A stretch of 45,104 bases of DNA from an uncultured Gemmiger sp. (GTDB lineage Bacteria; Bacillota; Clostridia; Oscillospirales; Ruminococcaceae). Positions 8,063 to 16,865 of the stretch are shown here, piece after piece; position 1 is the first letter of the stretch; each line of letters opens with the position of its first letter. Location of the stretch: assembly GCA_934502625.1 (NCBI GenBank), contig CAKSUQ010000019.1, forward strand, positions 1 through 45,104. The letters are read 5' to 3'. The notes below the pieces were generated by a model. That model saw only the letters and a list, made by a program, of their open reading frames with translations. It made no database searches and had not been told where the DNA came from. The position numbers were made by a program, and so were the translations under genes.

Positions 8063-9349
8063 TTACTGGCAGGTCATCCCGGCGCTGGCACCGCCGCGGG
8101 TCTGGCCGCTGCCGTGGATGATGTATTTGTAGGTACACAGTTCGGCCAAGCCCATAGGGCCGCGGGCGTGCAGCTTCTGGGTGCTGATGCCCATCTCGCA
8201 GCCGAGACCGAACTCGCCGCCGTCGGTAAAGCGGGTGCTGGCGTTCACATAGACCGCCGCGCTGTCGACGCAGGCCGTAAACCGCTGCGCCGCCGCCGCG
8301 TCCGCCGTGACGATGGCCTCGCTGTGGTGGGTGGAGTGCCGGGCAATATGCGCGATGGCCGCGTCGACGTCGTCGACGATTGCCACGCTCAGCTTATAAT
8401 CGAGATATTCCGTGTCGAAGTCCTGCGGGGCGGCGGGCACGCCGTCGATGATGGCCGCTGCGCGCTCGTCGAGGTGCAGCTCCACCGGCGTCAGGCCGGC
8501 TGCCGCGCGGGCGTCGACCAGACGCGCTTTCAGCATCGGCAAGAACTGTGCGGCTACGTCCTTGTGCACCAGCAGCGCTTCCTCGGCGTTGCAGACACTG
8601 GGGCGGCTGGTCTTGGCGTTCTCCACAATGTTGACGGCCATCTGCAAATCTGCCGCTTTATCGACATAAACGTGGCAGATGCCCGTGCCGGTCTGGATGC
8701 AGGGCACCGTCGCGCTCTCGACACAGGCGCGGATCAGCCCTGCGCCGCCGCGCGGGATCAGCAGGTCGACCAGCCCGTCGGCGGTCATCAGCTCGTTGGC
8801 GCTGGCGTGGGTCGTGTCCTCGATGAGGCTGACCGCGTGCTCCGGCAGCCCGGCCTTGCGCAGGCCGCTGCGCAGCGCCTCGACAATGGCGTGGCAGCTT
8901 GCCCACGCGTCGCGGCCGCAGCGCAGCACGCAAGCGCTGCCCGCCTTGATGGCAAGGGCGGCCGCATCGCTGGTGACGTTGGGGCGGCTCTCGTAAATGA
9001 TCGCGATGACGCCCATCGGCACAGCGGTTTTCTCGATAACAAGGCCGTTGGGGCGCACAATTTTGCGCAGCACCGCGCCCACCGGGTCAGGCAGGGCGGC
9101 GACCTCGCGCATGCCCTTCGCCATATCGGTCAGGCGGCTGGGCGTCAGCGCCAGACGGTCGAGCATGACGTCGCTGACGCGGCCGCGCGCGGCCTTCAAG
9201 TCGCTTTGGTTCGCGGCGAGGATGTCGTCCATCGCGGCGACCAATGCCACGGCCATCGCCTCCAGCGCGGCATTTTTCGTGTCGGCGTCGGCCAGCGCCA
9301 GCGGAGTGCGGGCGCTTTGCGCGGCGTGCAGGATTTCCTGTGTAGTCAT
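8063..9349 (-). CDS. proA: Gamma-glutamyl phosphate reductase
   Basis: The 428-residue protein, of normal length, reduces L-glutamyl 5-phosphate to glutamate 5-semialdehyde with NADPH, the second step of proline synthesis in the cytoplasm. The aldehyde-dehydrogenase-like fold shows [18 protein letters not shown] for nucleotide binding. [13 protein letters not shown] contains the catalytic cysteine, and the C-terminal block is [17 protein letters not shown] followed by LHARGPMGL. The start follows GGGAGG by eight bases. It is the last gene of proC-proB-proA, 14 bases after proB. Confidence 0.97.
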   Translation of the reverse strand: MTTQEILHAAQSARTPLALADADTKNAALEAMAVALVAAMDDILAANQSDLKAARGRVSDVMLDRLALTPSRLTDMAKGMREVAALPDPVGAVLRKIVRPNGLVIEKTAVPMGVIAIIYESRPNVTSDAAALAIKAGSACVLRCGRDAWASCHAIVEALRSGLRKAGLPEHAVSLIEDTTHASANELMTADGLVDLLIPRGGAGLIRACVESATVPCIQTGTGICHVYVDKAADLQMAVNIVENAKTSRPSVCNAEEALLVHKDVAAQFLPMLKARLVDARAAAGLTPVELHLDERAAAIIDGVPAAPQDFDTEYLDYKLSVAIVDDVDAAIAHIARHSTHHSEAIVTADAAAAQRFTACVDSAAVYVNASTRFTDGGEFGLGCEMGISTQKLHARGPMGLAELCTYKYIIHGSGQTRGGASAGMTCQ

Positions 9350-9363
9350 GGGGTGAACCTCCC

Positions 9364-10128
9364 TTACTTGCGGCCGACGAAGCGGGTGCCGACCGGCTTG
9401 CCCTCGACGATGTCGTACAGCACGTCGGCGTGGGCGCCGTTCGTGATGATCATGTCGACGCCTGCGGCGGTGGCGCGCTTGGCGGCGGTGACCTTCGTCA
9501 GCATGCCGCCGGTGCCCAGCGACGAGCCCGCGCCGCCCGCGAGCATCTCGATCTCCGGGGTGATCTCCTCAACGACCGGGATGAGCCGGGCGTCGGGGTG
9601 GGTGTGGGGATCGGCGGTGTACAGGCCGTCGATGTCCGACATCAGCACGACGAGGTCGGCGTGGATGCAGGTCGCGACGAGGGCTGCCAGCGTGTCGTTG
9701 TCGCCGAGAGAATATTCCTCACAGGCGACGGGGTCGTTCTCGTTGATGATGGGGATGGCGTGCAGCTGCAAAAGACGTTCCAGCGTGTTTTGCAGGTTTT
9801 TGCGGCGCAGCTCGTGGTCGAAGTCCTCCCACGTGAGCAGCATCTGCGCGACGGTGTGGTTGTACTGGCCGAACAGCCGGTCGTAGGTGTACATCAGCTC
9901 GCACTGGCCGACCGCCGCAGCGGCCTGCTTGGTGGTGATGTCGCCGGGTTTGTCGATTTGCAGCTTGCCCACGCCGAGACCGGTGGCCGCCGACGAGACA
10001 ACAATGAGCTGATGCCCGGCGTTCTGGATGTCACTCCACACCTTGACGAGGTCTTCGGTGTGGCGGATATTGAGCAGCCCGCTGGGATGTGCCAGCGTGC
10101 TGGTTCCAACTTTGACGACAATACGCAT
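9364..10128 (-). CDS. proB: Glutamate 5-kinase, short form without PUA domain
   Basis: This enzyme phosphorylates glutamate to gamma-glutamyl phosphate, the first and usually feedback-inhibited step of proline synthesis. At 254 residues it holds only the amino-acid kinase fold: [12 protein letters not shown] at the N-terminus, [10 protein letters not shown] for substrate binding, [10 protein letters not shown], and the nucleotide site [11 protein letters not shown] followed by [15 protein letters not shown]. The RNA-binding-like PUA domain of the roughly 370-residue E. coli enzyme is absent, as in many Firmicutes. The start lies three bases after the proC stop and uses AGGGAAG inside the proC 3' end, so the genes are translationally coupled. 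Confidence 0.96.
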   Translation of the reverse strand: MRIVVKVGTSTLAHPSGLLNIRHTEDLVKVWSDIQNAGHQLIVVSSAATGLGVGKLQIDKPGDITTKQAAAAVGQCELMYTYDRLFGQYNHTVAQMLLTWEDFDHELRRKNLQNTLERLLQLHAIPIINENDPVACEEYSLGDNDTLAALVATCIHADLVVLMSDIDGLYTADPHTHPDARLIPVVEEITPEIEMLAGGAGSSLGTGGMLTKVTAAKRATAAGVDMIITNGAHADVLYDIVEGKPVGTRFVGRK

Positions 10129-10131
10129 AAA

Positions 10132-10938
10132 TTACTTCTTCCCTAAATCTTTCGTTTTCTCATAGGCGGCCAGAACGGCGTCGGTCACGGCGCCGCGGAA
10201 GGCGCGCTCCTCCAGCAGGCGCACGCCCTGGATCGTCGAGCCGCCGGGGCTGCAGACGGCGTCCTTCAGCTCGCCGGGGTGCTTGCCGGTCTCCAGAACC
10301 ATCCGCGCACTGCCCAGCAGCATCTGCGCGGCGTACTCCTGCGCCTTGGCGCGGGGCAGCCCCGCCGCAACGCCGCCGTCGGCCAGCGCCTCGATGAACT
10401 GGTACGCCCACGCGGGGCCGCAGCCGGACACGGCGCTTGCCGCGTCGATCAGGCTTTCCGGCACGGCGTCCAGCCGCCCGGCAGGCCGCATGGCAGTGAG
10501 CCACTCGTCCAGCTTTTCCGGCGCGACGTCGTCCGAGCAATACTGGATCATACCGTCGCCTAGCGCAACGGGGGTGTTGGGCATCATGCGGATGATGGGG
10601 TAGCCGCTGCCTGCCATGTGGCGGATCTGCTGCATCGACAGCCCCGCCGCCATCGTGACCAGCACGAAGGGGCGGCTCTCGGCGCGGGCTTCCAGCGTGG
10701 GGGACAACTCATCCAGCATGTCCGCCATCATCTGCGGCTTTACGCCAAGGAAGATGAAGTCGCAGATGCTCGCGACCTGCTCGTTCGTACCGCAGGCGCA
10801 GCCCAGCTCGTCGGCCAGTGTCTGCGCCTTGGCAGGCGTGCGGTTAGCCAGCAGCACATCCCCTGCCCCGGCGCCCTTGCAGACCGCGCGCGCCACCGCG
10901 CCGCCCATGTTGCCGCAGCCGATAAAACCGTATTTCAT
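10132..10938 (-). CDS. proC: Pyrroline-5-carboxylate reductase
   Basis: The 268-residue enzyme catalyses the last step of proline synthesis, reducing pyrroline-5-carboxylate with NAD(P)H. It opens with the Rossmann motif GFIGCGNMGGAVA and carries MPNTPVALGDGM. The C-terminal dimerisation and active-site block has SGCGPAWAYQFIEALADG and CSPGGSTIQG, all diagnostic for ProC. It is the promoter-proximal gene of the operon. The order C-B-A is less common than B-A with proC elsewhere, but it puts the full glutamate-to-proline route in one transcript. Confidence 0.97.
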   Translation of the reverse strand: MKYGFIGCGNMGGAVARAVCKGAGAGDVLLANRTPAKAQTLADELGCACGTNEQVASICDFIFLGVKPQMMADMLDELSPTLEARAESRPFVLVTMAAGLSMQQIRHMAGSGYPIIRMMPNTPVALGDGMIQYCSDDVAPEKLDEWLTAMRPAGRLDAVPESLIDAASAVSGCGPAWAYQFIEALADGGVAAGLPRAKAQEYAAQMLLGSARMVLETGKHPGELKDAVCSPGGSTIQGVRLLEERAFRGAVTDAVLAAYEKTKDLGKK

Positions 10939-10950
10939 GGTGAACCCCCT

Positions 10951-11004
10951 ATATACTTATTTATATACAGGTATTATGGTAGTACACCGGGCGGATTTTG
11001 TCAA
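10951..11004 (-). promoter_or_regulatory. Promoter of proCBA with adjacent TATATAC direct repeat
   Basis: On the minus strand TTGACA (11004-10999), a 17-base spacer and TACCAT (10981-10976) form the promoter. Just downstream, on the plus strand, TATATAC occurs twice with a 12-base period (about 10951-10968). This is a position where an operator would block or govern initiation; its role as an operator is a guess. Confidence 0.6.
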
Positions 11005-11038
11005 TGCAAAAACGGGCGGCGCAAACTGTGATTTTTTC

Positions 11039-11067
11039 TTGCCCTTATCCCGTAAACGCGGTATAAT
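11039..11067 (+). promoter_or_regulatory. Promoter of the nonulosonic acid operon
   Basis: TTGCCC (11039-11044), a 17-base spacer and TATAAT (11062-11067) precede the aminotransferase ATG by about 70 bases. It diverges from the proCBA promoter with roughly 35 bases between them. Confidence 0.75.
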
Positions 11068-11139
11068 AAAATAGAATATTTGTAGAAATCTGCCCGCCGG
11101 GTTTGCGCGGGCAAATGGATAGAGTATGGAGGCATTGTT

Positions 11140-12303
11140 ATGTCTGAATTTATTCCGCTTTCTGTTCCGAATTTTGGCCCGCGCGAGGCTGAGCTGGCCG
11201 GGCAGGCCATCACCTCCGGCTGGGTGTCCACCAGCGGCGGCAAGGTCACAGAATTTGAGGAGGCACTGGCCGCCTATGTGGGCATGCCCCGCGCCGTGGC
11301 TTGCAACTCCGGCACGAGTGCGCTGCATCTGGCCGCCATGGCCGCCGGCATCACCCGCGGGGACGAGGTCATCGTCCCGACGCTGACCTTTATCGCCGCC
11401 GTCAACCCGCTGACCCGCTACGTCGGCGCAGAGCCTGTCTTCATCGGCTGCGACGATAGTCTGTGCATCGACCCCGACGCCGTCGAGGACTTCTGCGCGA
11501 ACCACTGCGAGGTGCGGGACGGCAAGCTGTACAACAAGAATACCGGCGCACATGTCAAGGCGCTGGGCATCGTGCACGTCTTCGGCAACATGGCCGACAT
11601 GCCCCGCCTGATGGCAATCGCGAAGCGCTACGGCCTCATTGTCATCGAGGACGCCACCGAGGCGCTGGGTACCCGCTGCATCGACGGCCCCTATGCGGGC
11701 AAGTTTGCGGGCACGATCGGCGACATCGGCTGCTACAGCTTCAACGGCAACAAGATCATCACCACCGGCGCAGGCGGCGCGGTCGTGTCGAACCACCCAG
11801 ACTGGGCAGAGCACGCCAAGCACCTGTCCACGCAGGCCAAGGCCGACATGCTGCAATTCCTGCACGACGAGGTCGGCTACAACTACCGCATGACGAACGT
11901 GCAGGCTTGTCTGGGTCTGGCGCAGCTGGAGCGGCTGGAGGGCTTCATCGCCCACAAGAAGGCGCTGTACGACCGCTACGTCGCCGCGCTGGACGGCGTG
12001 AAGGGGCTGCGCATCCTGCCCTTCCGCGAGGAAGAGTGCCGGTCGAACCACTGGTTCTTCAGCCTGTATCTGAAGGATTCCGGCCTTGACCGCGACACGG
12101 TCATCGGGAAGCTGCAGGCGCAGCAGATCCAGACCCGCCCCGTGTGGGCGCTGATCCACGAGCAGGCCGACTACCCCCGCAACGAGGCCTACGGTCTGGA
12201 CAAAGCACTGGATTACCGCAAGTACATTGTCAATCTGCCCTGCTCTACGAACCTGAGCTTTGAGGACTGCGACCGCGTGATCGACGCGGTGCTGGGGCTG
12301 TAA
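11140..12303 (+). CDS. DegT/DnrJ/EryC1 sugar aminotransferase, LegC-like
   Basis: The 387-residue protein is a PLP-dependent aminotransferase acting on nucleotide-linked 4-keto sugars. It has CNSGTSALHLA near the cofactor phosphate site and VIEDATEALGT with the PLP-ring aspartate. SFNGNKIITTGAGG contains the Schiff-base lysine (in this subfamily the usual H-K is replaced by N-K). The C-terminal QTRPVWALIHEQ and LPCSTNLS blocks are as in LegC/PseC-type enzymes. The start follows GGAGG by seven bases. As first gene of a cluster with NeuB, NeuC, NeuA and PtmE homologues, it likely makes the 4-amino precursor of a legionaminic-type acid. Substrate and stereochemistry are inferred from context. 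Confidence 0.88.
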   Translation: MSEFIPLSVPNFGPREAELAGQAITSGWVSTSGGKVTEFEEALAAYVGMPRAVACNSGTSALHLAAMAAGITRGDEVIVPTLTFIAAVNPLTRYVGAEPVFIGCDDSLCIDPDAVEDFCANHCEVRDGKLYNKNTGAHVKALGIVHVFGNMADMPRLMAIAKRYGLIVIEDATEALGTRCIDGPYAGKFAGTIGDIGCYSFNGNKIITTGAGGAVVSNHPDWAEHAKHLSTQAKADMLQFLHDEVGYNYRMTNVQACLGLAQLERLEGFIAHKKALYDRYVAALDGVKGLRILPFREEECRSNHWFFSLYLKDSGLDRDTVIGKLQAQQIQTRPVWALIHEQADYPRNEAYGLDKALDYRKYIVNLPCSTNLSFEDCDRVIDAVLGL

Positions 12304-12330
12304 AAGGCTTCCCCTGAGGGGGAAGGCTTT
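12304..12330. repeat. Minimal family B hairpin
   Basis: AAGGCTTCCCCTGAGGGGGA and the following AGGCTTT form only the outer hairpin of the family B repeat. It is inserted between the aminotransferase stop and the next gene. Confidence 0.6.
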
Positions 12331-12361
12331 GTTTGAAATAAACGTCAAAGGGGGTTCACCC

Positions 12362-13411
12362 TTGATCCAAGTAGAAGAACTCTTCATCGAGCCGAGCGCC
12401 ACGGTGCTGGAAACGCTGCGCAAGCTGGACGAAACCGGCCAGCGCATTCTGTTCATCGCGCCGGAGGGCAAGCTGAAGGCCGTTATCACCGACGGCGACA
12501 TCCGCAAATTTTTCCTGCGCGGCGGCACACCCGACCAGACCGTCGACCACGCGGCCAACTACCATCCGCTGAGCGTCCCGGTGTCGGAGCGCGGCAAAGC
12601 GCGGGAAATTTTGCAGCAGCACTGCATCGACGCGCTGCCCGTGCTGAACAAGCGCGGTGTCATCACCGACATTATTTTTGCGCACGGGCTGGATGTGGAC
12701 AACCGTAAGCAGGTCGATATTCCCGTCGTAATGATGGCGGGCGGGCTGGGCACACGGCTGTATCCCTACACGAAAATTCTGCCCAAGCCGCTGATTCCGG
12801 TGGGCGAGCAGCCCATCGCCGAGATGATTATGGATCGCTTCCGGGATTTCGGCTGCCATGATTTCACGATGATCGTGAACTACAAAAAGGGCATGATCAA
12901 GTCCTATTTCAATGAACTGGAAAAGGACTACACCGTCAATTTCGCCGACGAGAATGTCTTTATGGGCACCGGCGGCGGACTGTGCCTTTTGAAGGGAAAA
13001 ATTGACACGCCGTTCTTTTTCACAAACTGCGATACGCTGCTGGATGTGGACTTCGGCGATATTTACGAGTACCACAAATCCCACGGCAACCTTGTTACGA
13101 TGATCTGCGCGTTCAAGCACTACACGGTGCCCTACGGCGTTGTGGAGCTGGGCGAGGACGGCGGCATCGCCGCCATGCGCGAGAAGCCGGAGCTGGATTT
13201 CCTGACAAACACCGGCGTCTATGTCGTAGAGCCGCGCGTCGTCGAGGAAATGCGCGACGGCGAGTTCATCGGCTTCCCCGACGTCATCGAGCGCTACCGT
13301 CAGGCCGGCGAAAAGGTCGGCGTCTACCCCATCAGCGAGAGCAGCTGGATGGACATGGGACAGCTGGAGGAATTGGAAAAGATGAGACGGAAGCTGGAGA
13401 GTCAGCAGTAA
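12362..13411 (+). CDS. CBS-domain nucleotidyltransferase, PtmE-like
   Basis: I place the start at TTG 12362 because AAAGGGGG ends seven bases upstream; an earlier in-frame TTG at 12329 overlaps a repeat hairpin and has no site. The 349-residue product has two CBS repeats in residues 1-115 (ITDGDIRKFFLRG, DALPVLNKRGVI), then a sugar-nucleotidyltransferase domain from about residue 122. That domain has MMAGGLGTRLYPYTKILPKP, the NTP-binding glycine loop and Lys, plus NCDTLLDVDF for the metal. This architecture matches Campylobacter PtmE, which activates glucosamine-1-phosphate with GTP at the start of the GDP-linked legionaminic acid route. The CBS pair is probably a nucleotide-sensing regulator. 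GTP use is inferred, not visible. Confidence 0.85.
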   Translation: MIQVEELFIEPSATVLETLRKLDETGQRILFIAPEGKLKAVITDGDIRKFFLRGGTPDQTVDHAANYHPLSVPVSERGKAREILQQHCIDALPVLNKRGVITDIIFAHGLDVDNRKQVDIPVVMMAGGLGTRLYPYTKILPKPLIPVGEQPIAEMIMDRFRDFGCHDFTMIVNYKKGMIKSYFNELEKDYTVNFADENVFMGTGGGLCLLKGKIDTPFFFTNCDTLLDVDFGDIYEYHKSHGNLVTMICAFKHYTVPYGVVELGEDGGIAAMREKPELDFLTNTGVYVVEPRVVEEMRDGEFIGFPDVIERYRQAGEKVGVYPISESSWMDMGQLEELEKMRRKLESQQ

Positions 13412-13415
13412 CCAT

Positions 13416-13560
13416 AAAGCCTTCCCCCACCGGGGGAAGGTGGCGCGCAGCGCCGGATGAGGGGCGTAGTGGCCGCAGTCACCCATTCACGGGTTGTTGC
13501 CAGAACGCTGCCCCTCATCAGTCCGCTTCGCGGACAGCTTCCCCCCCAAGGGGGAAGCCA
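13416..13560. repeat. Full-length family B composite repeat
   Basis: The element starts with the hairpin GCCTTCCCCC...GGGGGAAGG, passes a GCGCGCAGCGC stem and CCGGATGAGGGGCG, and has a central module CACCCATTCACGGG (about 13480-13493). It closes with CCCCTCATCAGTC, a GTCCGCTTCGCGGAC stem and a second outer hairpin ending GGGGGAAGCC. The two ends are inverted versions of each other. It separates the PtmE-like gene from the synthase gene inside one operon, so it is transcribed. Confidence 0.75.
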
Positions 13561-13579
13561 TAGCGGAAGGAGTTTTAAA

Positions 13580-14575
13580 ATGCCTATCACCATCATTGCC
13601 GAGGCCGGGGTGAACCACAACGGAAGTCTGGAAATGGCGAAGGAGATGGCGCGCGTCGCCAAAGAGTGCGGCGCGGACATCGTCAAGTACCAGACCGCTG
13701 TGCCCGAACTCGTCGTCAGCAAATTTGCCGAAAAGGCCGAATACCAGAAGCAGACCACCGACGCCGCCGAGAGCCAGCTGGAAATGATCCGCAAGCTGCA
13801 TTTCTCATTCGACGCCCACAAGGAGCTGAAGGAATACTGCGATTCCATCGGCATCCAGTATCTTTCCGCGCCGTTCGATGTACCCAGTGTGCGGTTTTTG
13901 GGCACGCTGGGTCTGCCGCTTTTAAAAATCCCCTCCGGCGAGATCACGAACCTGCCGTATCTGGAGGAGATGGCAAAGCTGCACACGCCTGTGCTGCTTT
14001 CCACCGGCATGAGCACACTGGACGAGATCACCGACGCGCTGGGCGTACTGGACGACGGCGATTGCCCCGAAGTGACCATACTGCACTGCAACACCCAGTA
14101 CCCCACCCCCTACGAGGACGCGAACCTGTCCGCCATGATCGAGCTGTTCGACCAGTTCGGCCTGCCGGTCGGCCTGTCCGACCACACCCCCGGCTGGGAA
14201 TGCGACGTTGCCGCCGCCGTGCTGGGCGCGCAGGTGATCGAAAAGCACTTCACACTGGACAAATCCCTGCCCGGCCCCGACCAGAGAGCCAGCCTTGACC
14301 CGGCGGAGTTCAAGGCCATGGTGGACGCGGTGCGCCACGTGGAAGCCGCGCTGGGCGACGGCCACAAGCACCTGACCGCCAGCGAAGCGCCCAACAAGGC
14401 CGTTGCCCGCAAGAGCATCGTCGCCGCGCGGGCGATCCAAGCGGGCGAAGTCTTCACCGCGGACAACCTGACGACGAAGCGCCCCGGCGACGGTATCTCC
14501 CCGATGCGCTGGCACGAAATTCTCGGCCAGACCGCCAAGCGCGATTTTGCCGAGGACGAAAAAATCGAGGTGTAA
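13580..14575 (+). CDS. NeuB-family nonulosonic acid synthase, LegI-like
   Basis: The start ATG 13580 follows AAGGAG; the longer reading frame upstream only runs through a repeat. The 331-residue enzyme condenses a 6-carbon amino sugar with phosphoenolpyruvate to a 9-carbon acid. It shows IAEAGVNHNGS, DIVKYQTAVPELVV, SAPFD, KIPSGEITNLPYL, STGMS, NTQYPTPYEDANL and GLSDHTPG, in the order seen in NeuB/LegI/PseI. GAQVIEKHFTLDK follows, then a C-terminal SAF (antifreeze-like) domain from about residue 270 (RKSIVAARAIQAGEVFT). PTPYEDANL and the cluster contents favour legionaminate over sialate, but this cannot be settled from sequence alone. Confidence 0.92.
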   Translation: MPITIIAEAGVNHNGSLEMAKEMARVAKECGADIVKYQTAVPELVVSKFAEKAEYQKQTTDAAESQLEMIRKLHFSFDAHKELKEYCDSIGIQYLSAPFDVPSVRFLGTLGLPLLKIPSGEITNLPYLEEMAKLHTPVLLSTGMSTLDEITDALGVLDDGDCPEVTILHCNTQYPTPYEDANLSAMIELFDQFGLPVGLSDHTPGWECDVAAAVLGAQVIEKHFTLDKSLPGPDQRASLDPAEFKAMVDAVRHVEAALGDGHKHLTASEAPNKAVARKSIVAARAIQAGEVFTADNLTTKRPGDGISPMRWHEILGQTAKRDFAEDEKIEV

Positions 14576-14589
14576 GGTAAGCTGCCATA

Positions 14590-14690
14590 CCCGCTTGCGG
14601 CGGCCTGAGGTCAGGCCGCCCTACGGACAGCGCTTACCGCCCCCAATGTAGGGCGGTGTGCCCCCACCCCGCCGATGCCCTGAGAAAGTG
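14590..14690. repeat. Two family A palindromes
   Basis: GGCGGCCTGAGG/TCAGGCCGCC followed by CTACGG (about 14602-14629) and GTAGGGCGG...CCACCCCGCC (about 14648-14674) fill the gap between the synthase and epimerase genes. The first uses a core, CCTGAGGTCAGG, not seen elsewhere in the window. Confidence 0.7.
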
Positions 14691-14703
14691 AGATTTATTT
14701 TCT

Positions 14704-15891
14704 ATGCGCACTGTCTGCATCGTGACCGCCACGCGGGCGGAATATGGGCTGCTGCGGCCGGTCATCCAGCGGGTCGCGGCGGCGGACGCGCTGGCCTTGC
14801 AGCTTGTCGTGACAGGTGCGCACCTCTGCCCGCGTCTGGGCGAGACGGTGCGCGAGATCGAAAAGGACGGCCTGCCCATCGCGGCGCGGCTGCCGATCTT
14901 CCGTGATGACGCCGACGAGCCCGTTGCAAAAACCATCGCCCGCACGATGGAAATTTTCGACGACTATTTTGCCGCCCACCGCCCCGACGCGGTGCTGCTG
15001 CTGGGCGACCGGTTTGAAATTTTCGCGGTCGCGGCGGCGGCGGCGGCGCGTCACATCCCCATCGCCCACATTTCGGGCGGCGATGTGACGTTGGGCGCGG
15101 CCGACGAATACTACCGCCACTGCATCTCCAAGATGGCAGCGGTACACTTCCCGTCCTGCGCCGACAGCGCTGCGCGGCTCGTCCGCATGGGCGAAGCGCC
15201 GGACACGGTCTTCTGCGTCGGTGGGCTGGGGGATGAAAACATCCGCACCATGCCCAAAATGAGCCGCGCGGAATTGTGCAATTCGACGGGGTTTGACCTG
15301 ATGCAGCCCTTCGCGCTCGTGACCTACCACCCGGAGACCGCGCCCGACGCGGGCTCACCTGCCGTGCAGGTGCGGGCGCTCTGCGACGCGATGGAGCGCG
15401 TGCCCGGCGTGTTCTGGCTCATCACCGGGTCGAACGCCGACGCAGGCGGGCAGGTCTGCACCGCCATGATGCAGGCGTTCGCTGCCGCCCACCCCGGTCG
15501 CGCGGGCTTTGTGCAAAGCCTCGGCCTGCGGCGGTATCTCTCGGCGATGAACTGCGCCGCGCTCGTCGCGGGCAACTCGTCGTCGGGCGTCGTTGAGACA
15601 CCGACCTTCAAAGTGCCCACCGTCAACATCGGCAAGCGGCAGGCCGGGCGCGCCATCTGCGCAAACGTGCTGTGCTGCGACGCTGACGAGACTGCCATCG
15701 AGGCTGCGCTGCGCAAGGCGCTGTCGCCGGAATTTGCGCCGGTGGCGGCCAGCGCCGTCAGCCCCTACAACGGCGGCGGCACAAGCGCAAAAATCTGCGC
15801 TGTTATGCAAAATTTCGATTTCGCAAAACCCAAGGTCTTTTACGACGGCGCTGTGCCGGAGTTTGACCCCAAAAGGAGCGTTTTTGTATGA
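14704..15891 (+). CDS. Hydrolysing nucleotide-sugar 2-epimerase, NeuC/LegG-like
   Basis: The 395-residue enzyme belongs to the UDP-GlcNAc 2-epimerase (hydrolysing) family. It releases the nucleotide while inverting C2, giving the mannosamine-type precursor for the NeuB-type synthase. Signatures are TATRAEYGLLRPVI at the N-terminus, LLGDRFEIFAVA, PIAHISGGDVTLGAADEYYR and SKMAAVHFP. The C-terminal nucleotide-binding domain has NSSSGVVETPTFKVPTVNIG and RQAGR. The gene lacks a strong ribosome site near the ATG (AAAGTGAG lies about 14 bases away). Its ATGA end overlaps the next gene. Whether the donor is UDP- or GDP-linked depends on the PtmE-like partner. Confidence 0.9.
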   Translation: MRTVCIVTATRAEYGLLRPVIQRVAAADALALQLVVTGAHLCPRLGETVREIEKDGLPIAARLPIFRDDADEPVAKTIARTMEIFDDYFAAHRPDAVLLLGDRFEIFAVAAAAAARHIPIAHISGGDVTLGAADEYYRHCISKMAAVHFPSCADSAARLVRMGEAPDTVFCVGGLGDENIRTMPKMSRAELCNSTGFDLMQPFALVTYHPETAPDAGSPAVQVRALCDAMERVPGVFWLITGSNADAGGQVCTAMMQAFAAAHPGRAGFVQSLGLRRYLSAMNCAALVAGNSSSGVVETPTFKVPTVNIGKRQAGRAICANVLCCDADETAIEAALRKALSPEFAPVAASAVSPYNGGGTSAKICAVMQNFDFAKPKVFYDGAVPEFDPKRSVFV

Positions 15892-16865
15892 AACTTCTCA
15901 TCGTCGGCTTAGGCAGCATGGGCAAGCGCCGTGCGCGGCTGTCCAAGGGCATTGATGCGGCCATCCAAATCGTCGGCGTCGACACCGCCGAGAGCCGCCG
16001 CGATGAAGCGAAGCAGCTCGGTCTGGCCGATGCCGCCTACGCTACGATCGCCGAGGCCGTCGCCGCCGAGCACCCCGACGCCGCGCTGGTCTGCACCGCG
16101 CCGCTGTCCCACGCGGCGGTCATCGGCGAGCTGCTGGATAACGACCTGCCCGTCTTCACCGAGCTGAACCTCGTCCGCGACGGCTATACCGAGAACATGG
16201 CGAAGGCCGCCGCCAAAAACCTGCCGCTGTTCCTCTCATCGACGATGCTCTACCGCCGCGAGACGCAGTATATTAAACGTAAAGTCACGGAATTCGGAAA
16301 GCCAGTCCACTACATTTACCACATCGGGCAGTACCTGCCCGACTGGCACCCGTGGGAGAATTACAAGAACTTCTTCGTCGGCAACGCCCGCACCGGCGGC
16401 GTGCGGGAGATCTTCGGCATCGACCTGCCGTGGCTGCTGGACGCCTTCGGCGACGTGGAATCCGTCACCGTGCAAAAGGACACGATCAGCGATCTGGGTC
16501 TGCCCTACCCCGACTGCGTGACGCTTTTGCTGCGTCACAAGGGCGGTGCGCAGGGCGTGCTGGCCGCCGATGTCGTCAGCCGCAAGGCTGTGCGCAGCTT
16601 CGAGTGCTTCGGCGACGGCGTCCACCTGTTCTGGGAGGGCAACCCCAAGGCGCTGTACGAGTTCCGCGACGGCGACAAGCGCCCCGTTGACACCTACGCC
16701 AGCTTCGAGCACGACAGCCGCTACAGCGATAATATCGTCGAGAACGCCTATGTGGACGAACTGACGAACTTTTTTGCTGTGCTGAAGGGCGAGGAAAGCC
16801 CCAAGTGGAGCTTTGAGAAGGATTTAAAGGCCATTGAGCTGATGGACAAAATCGAGGAGGCCTAA
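15888..16865 (+). CDS. Gfo/Idh/MocA-type oxidoreductase lacking the EKP motif
   Basis: The 325-residue protein starts MKLLIVGLGSMGKRRARLS, a Rossmann dinucleotide site, and has the two-domain length of Gfo/Idh/MocA enzymes. Where the family has E-K-P, with the catalytic lysine, this protein has FTELNLV, so the usual lysine is missing. The C-terminal domain contains QYLPDWHPWENYKN, which recurs in the next gene (SYLPDWRPGVDYRT), so the two are related. It overlaps the epimerase stop by four bases (ATGA) and stops just before the next ATG. In Campylobacter an oxidoreductase (PtmF) sits beside PtmE in the legionaminate locus. Here it may be a regulatory or altered-chemistry subunit; function is unproven. 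Confidence 0.75.
   Translation: MKLLIVGLGSMGKRRARLSKGIDAAIQIVGVDTAESRRDEAKQLGLADAAYATIAEAVAAEHPDAALVCTAPLSHAAVIGELLDNDLPVFTELNLVRDGYTENMAKAAAKNLPLFLSSTMLYRRETQYIKRKVTEFGKPVHYIYHIGQYLPDWHPWENYKNFFVGNARTGGVREIFGIDLPWLLDAFGDVESVTVQKDTISDLGLPYPDCVTLLLRHKGGAQGVLAADVVSRKAVRSFECFGDGVHLFWEGNPKALYEFRDGDKRPVDTYASFEHDSRYSDNIVENAYVDELTNFFAVLKGEESPKWSFEKDLKAIELMDKIEEA

Noticed and set aside
8018..9886. A 622-codon plus-strand open frame over proA and proB
   Set aside because: Antisense to two certain proline genes.
10939..11000. T-box or riboswitch ahead of proCBA
   Set aside because: The space between promoter and start is under 50 bases, too short for a T-box, and no conserved motif is present.
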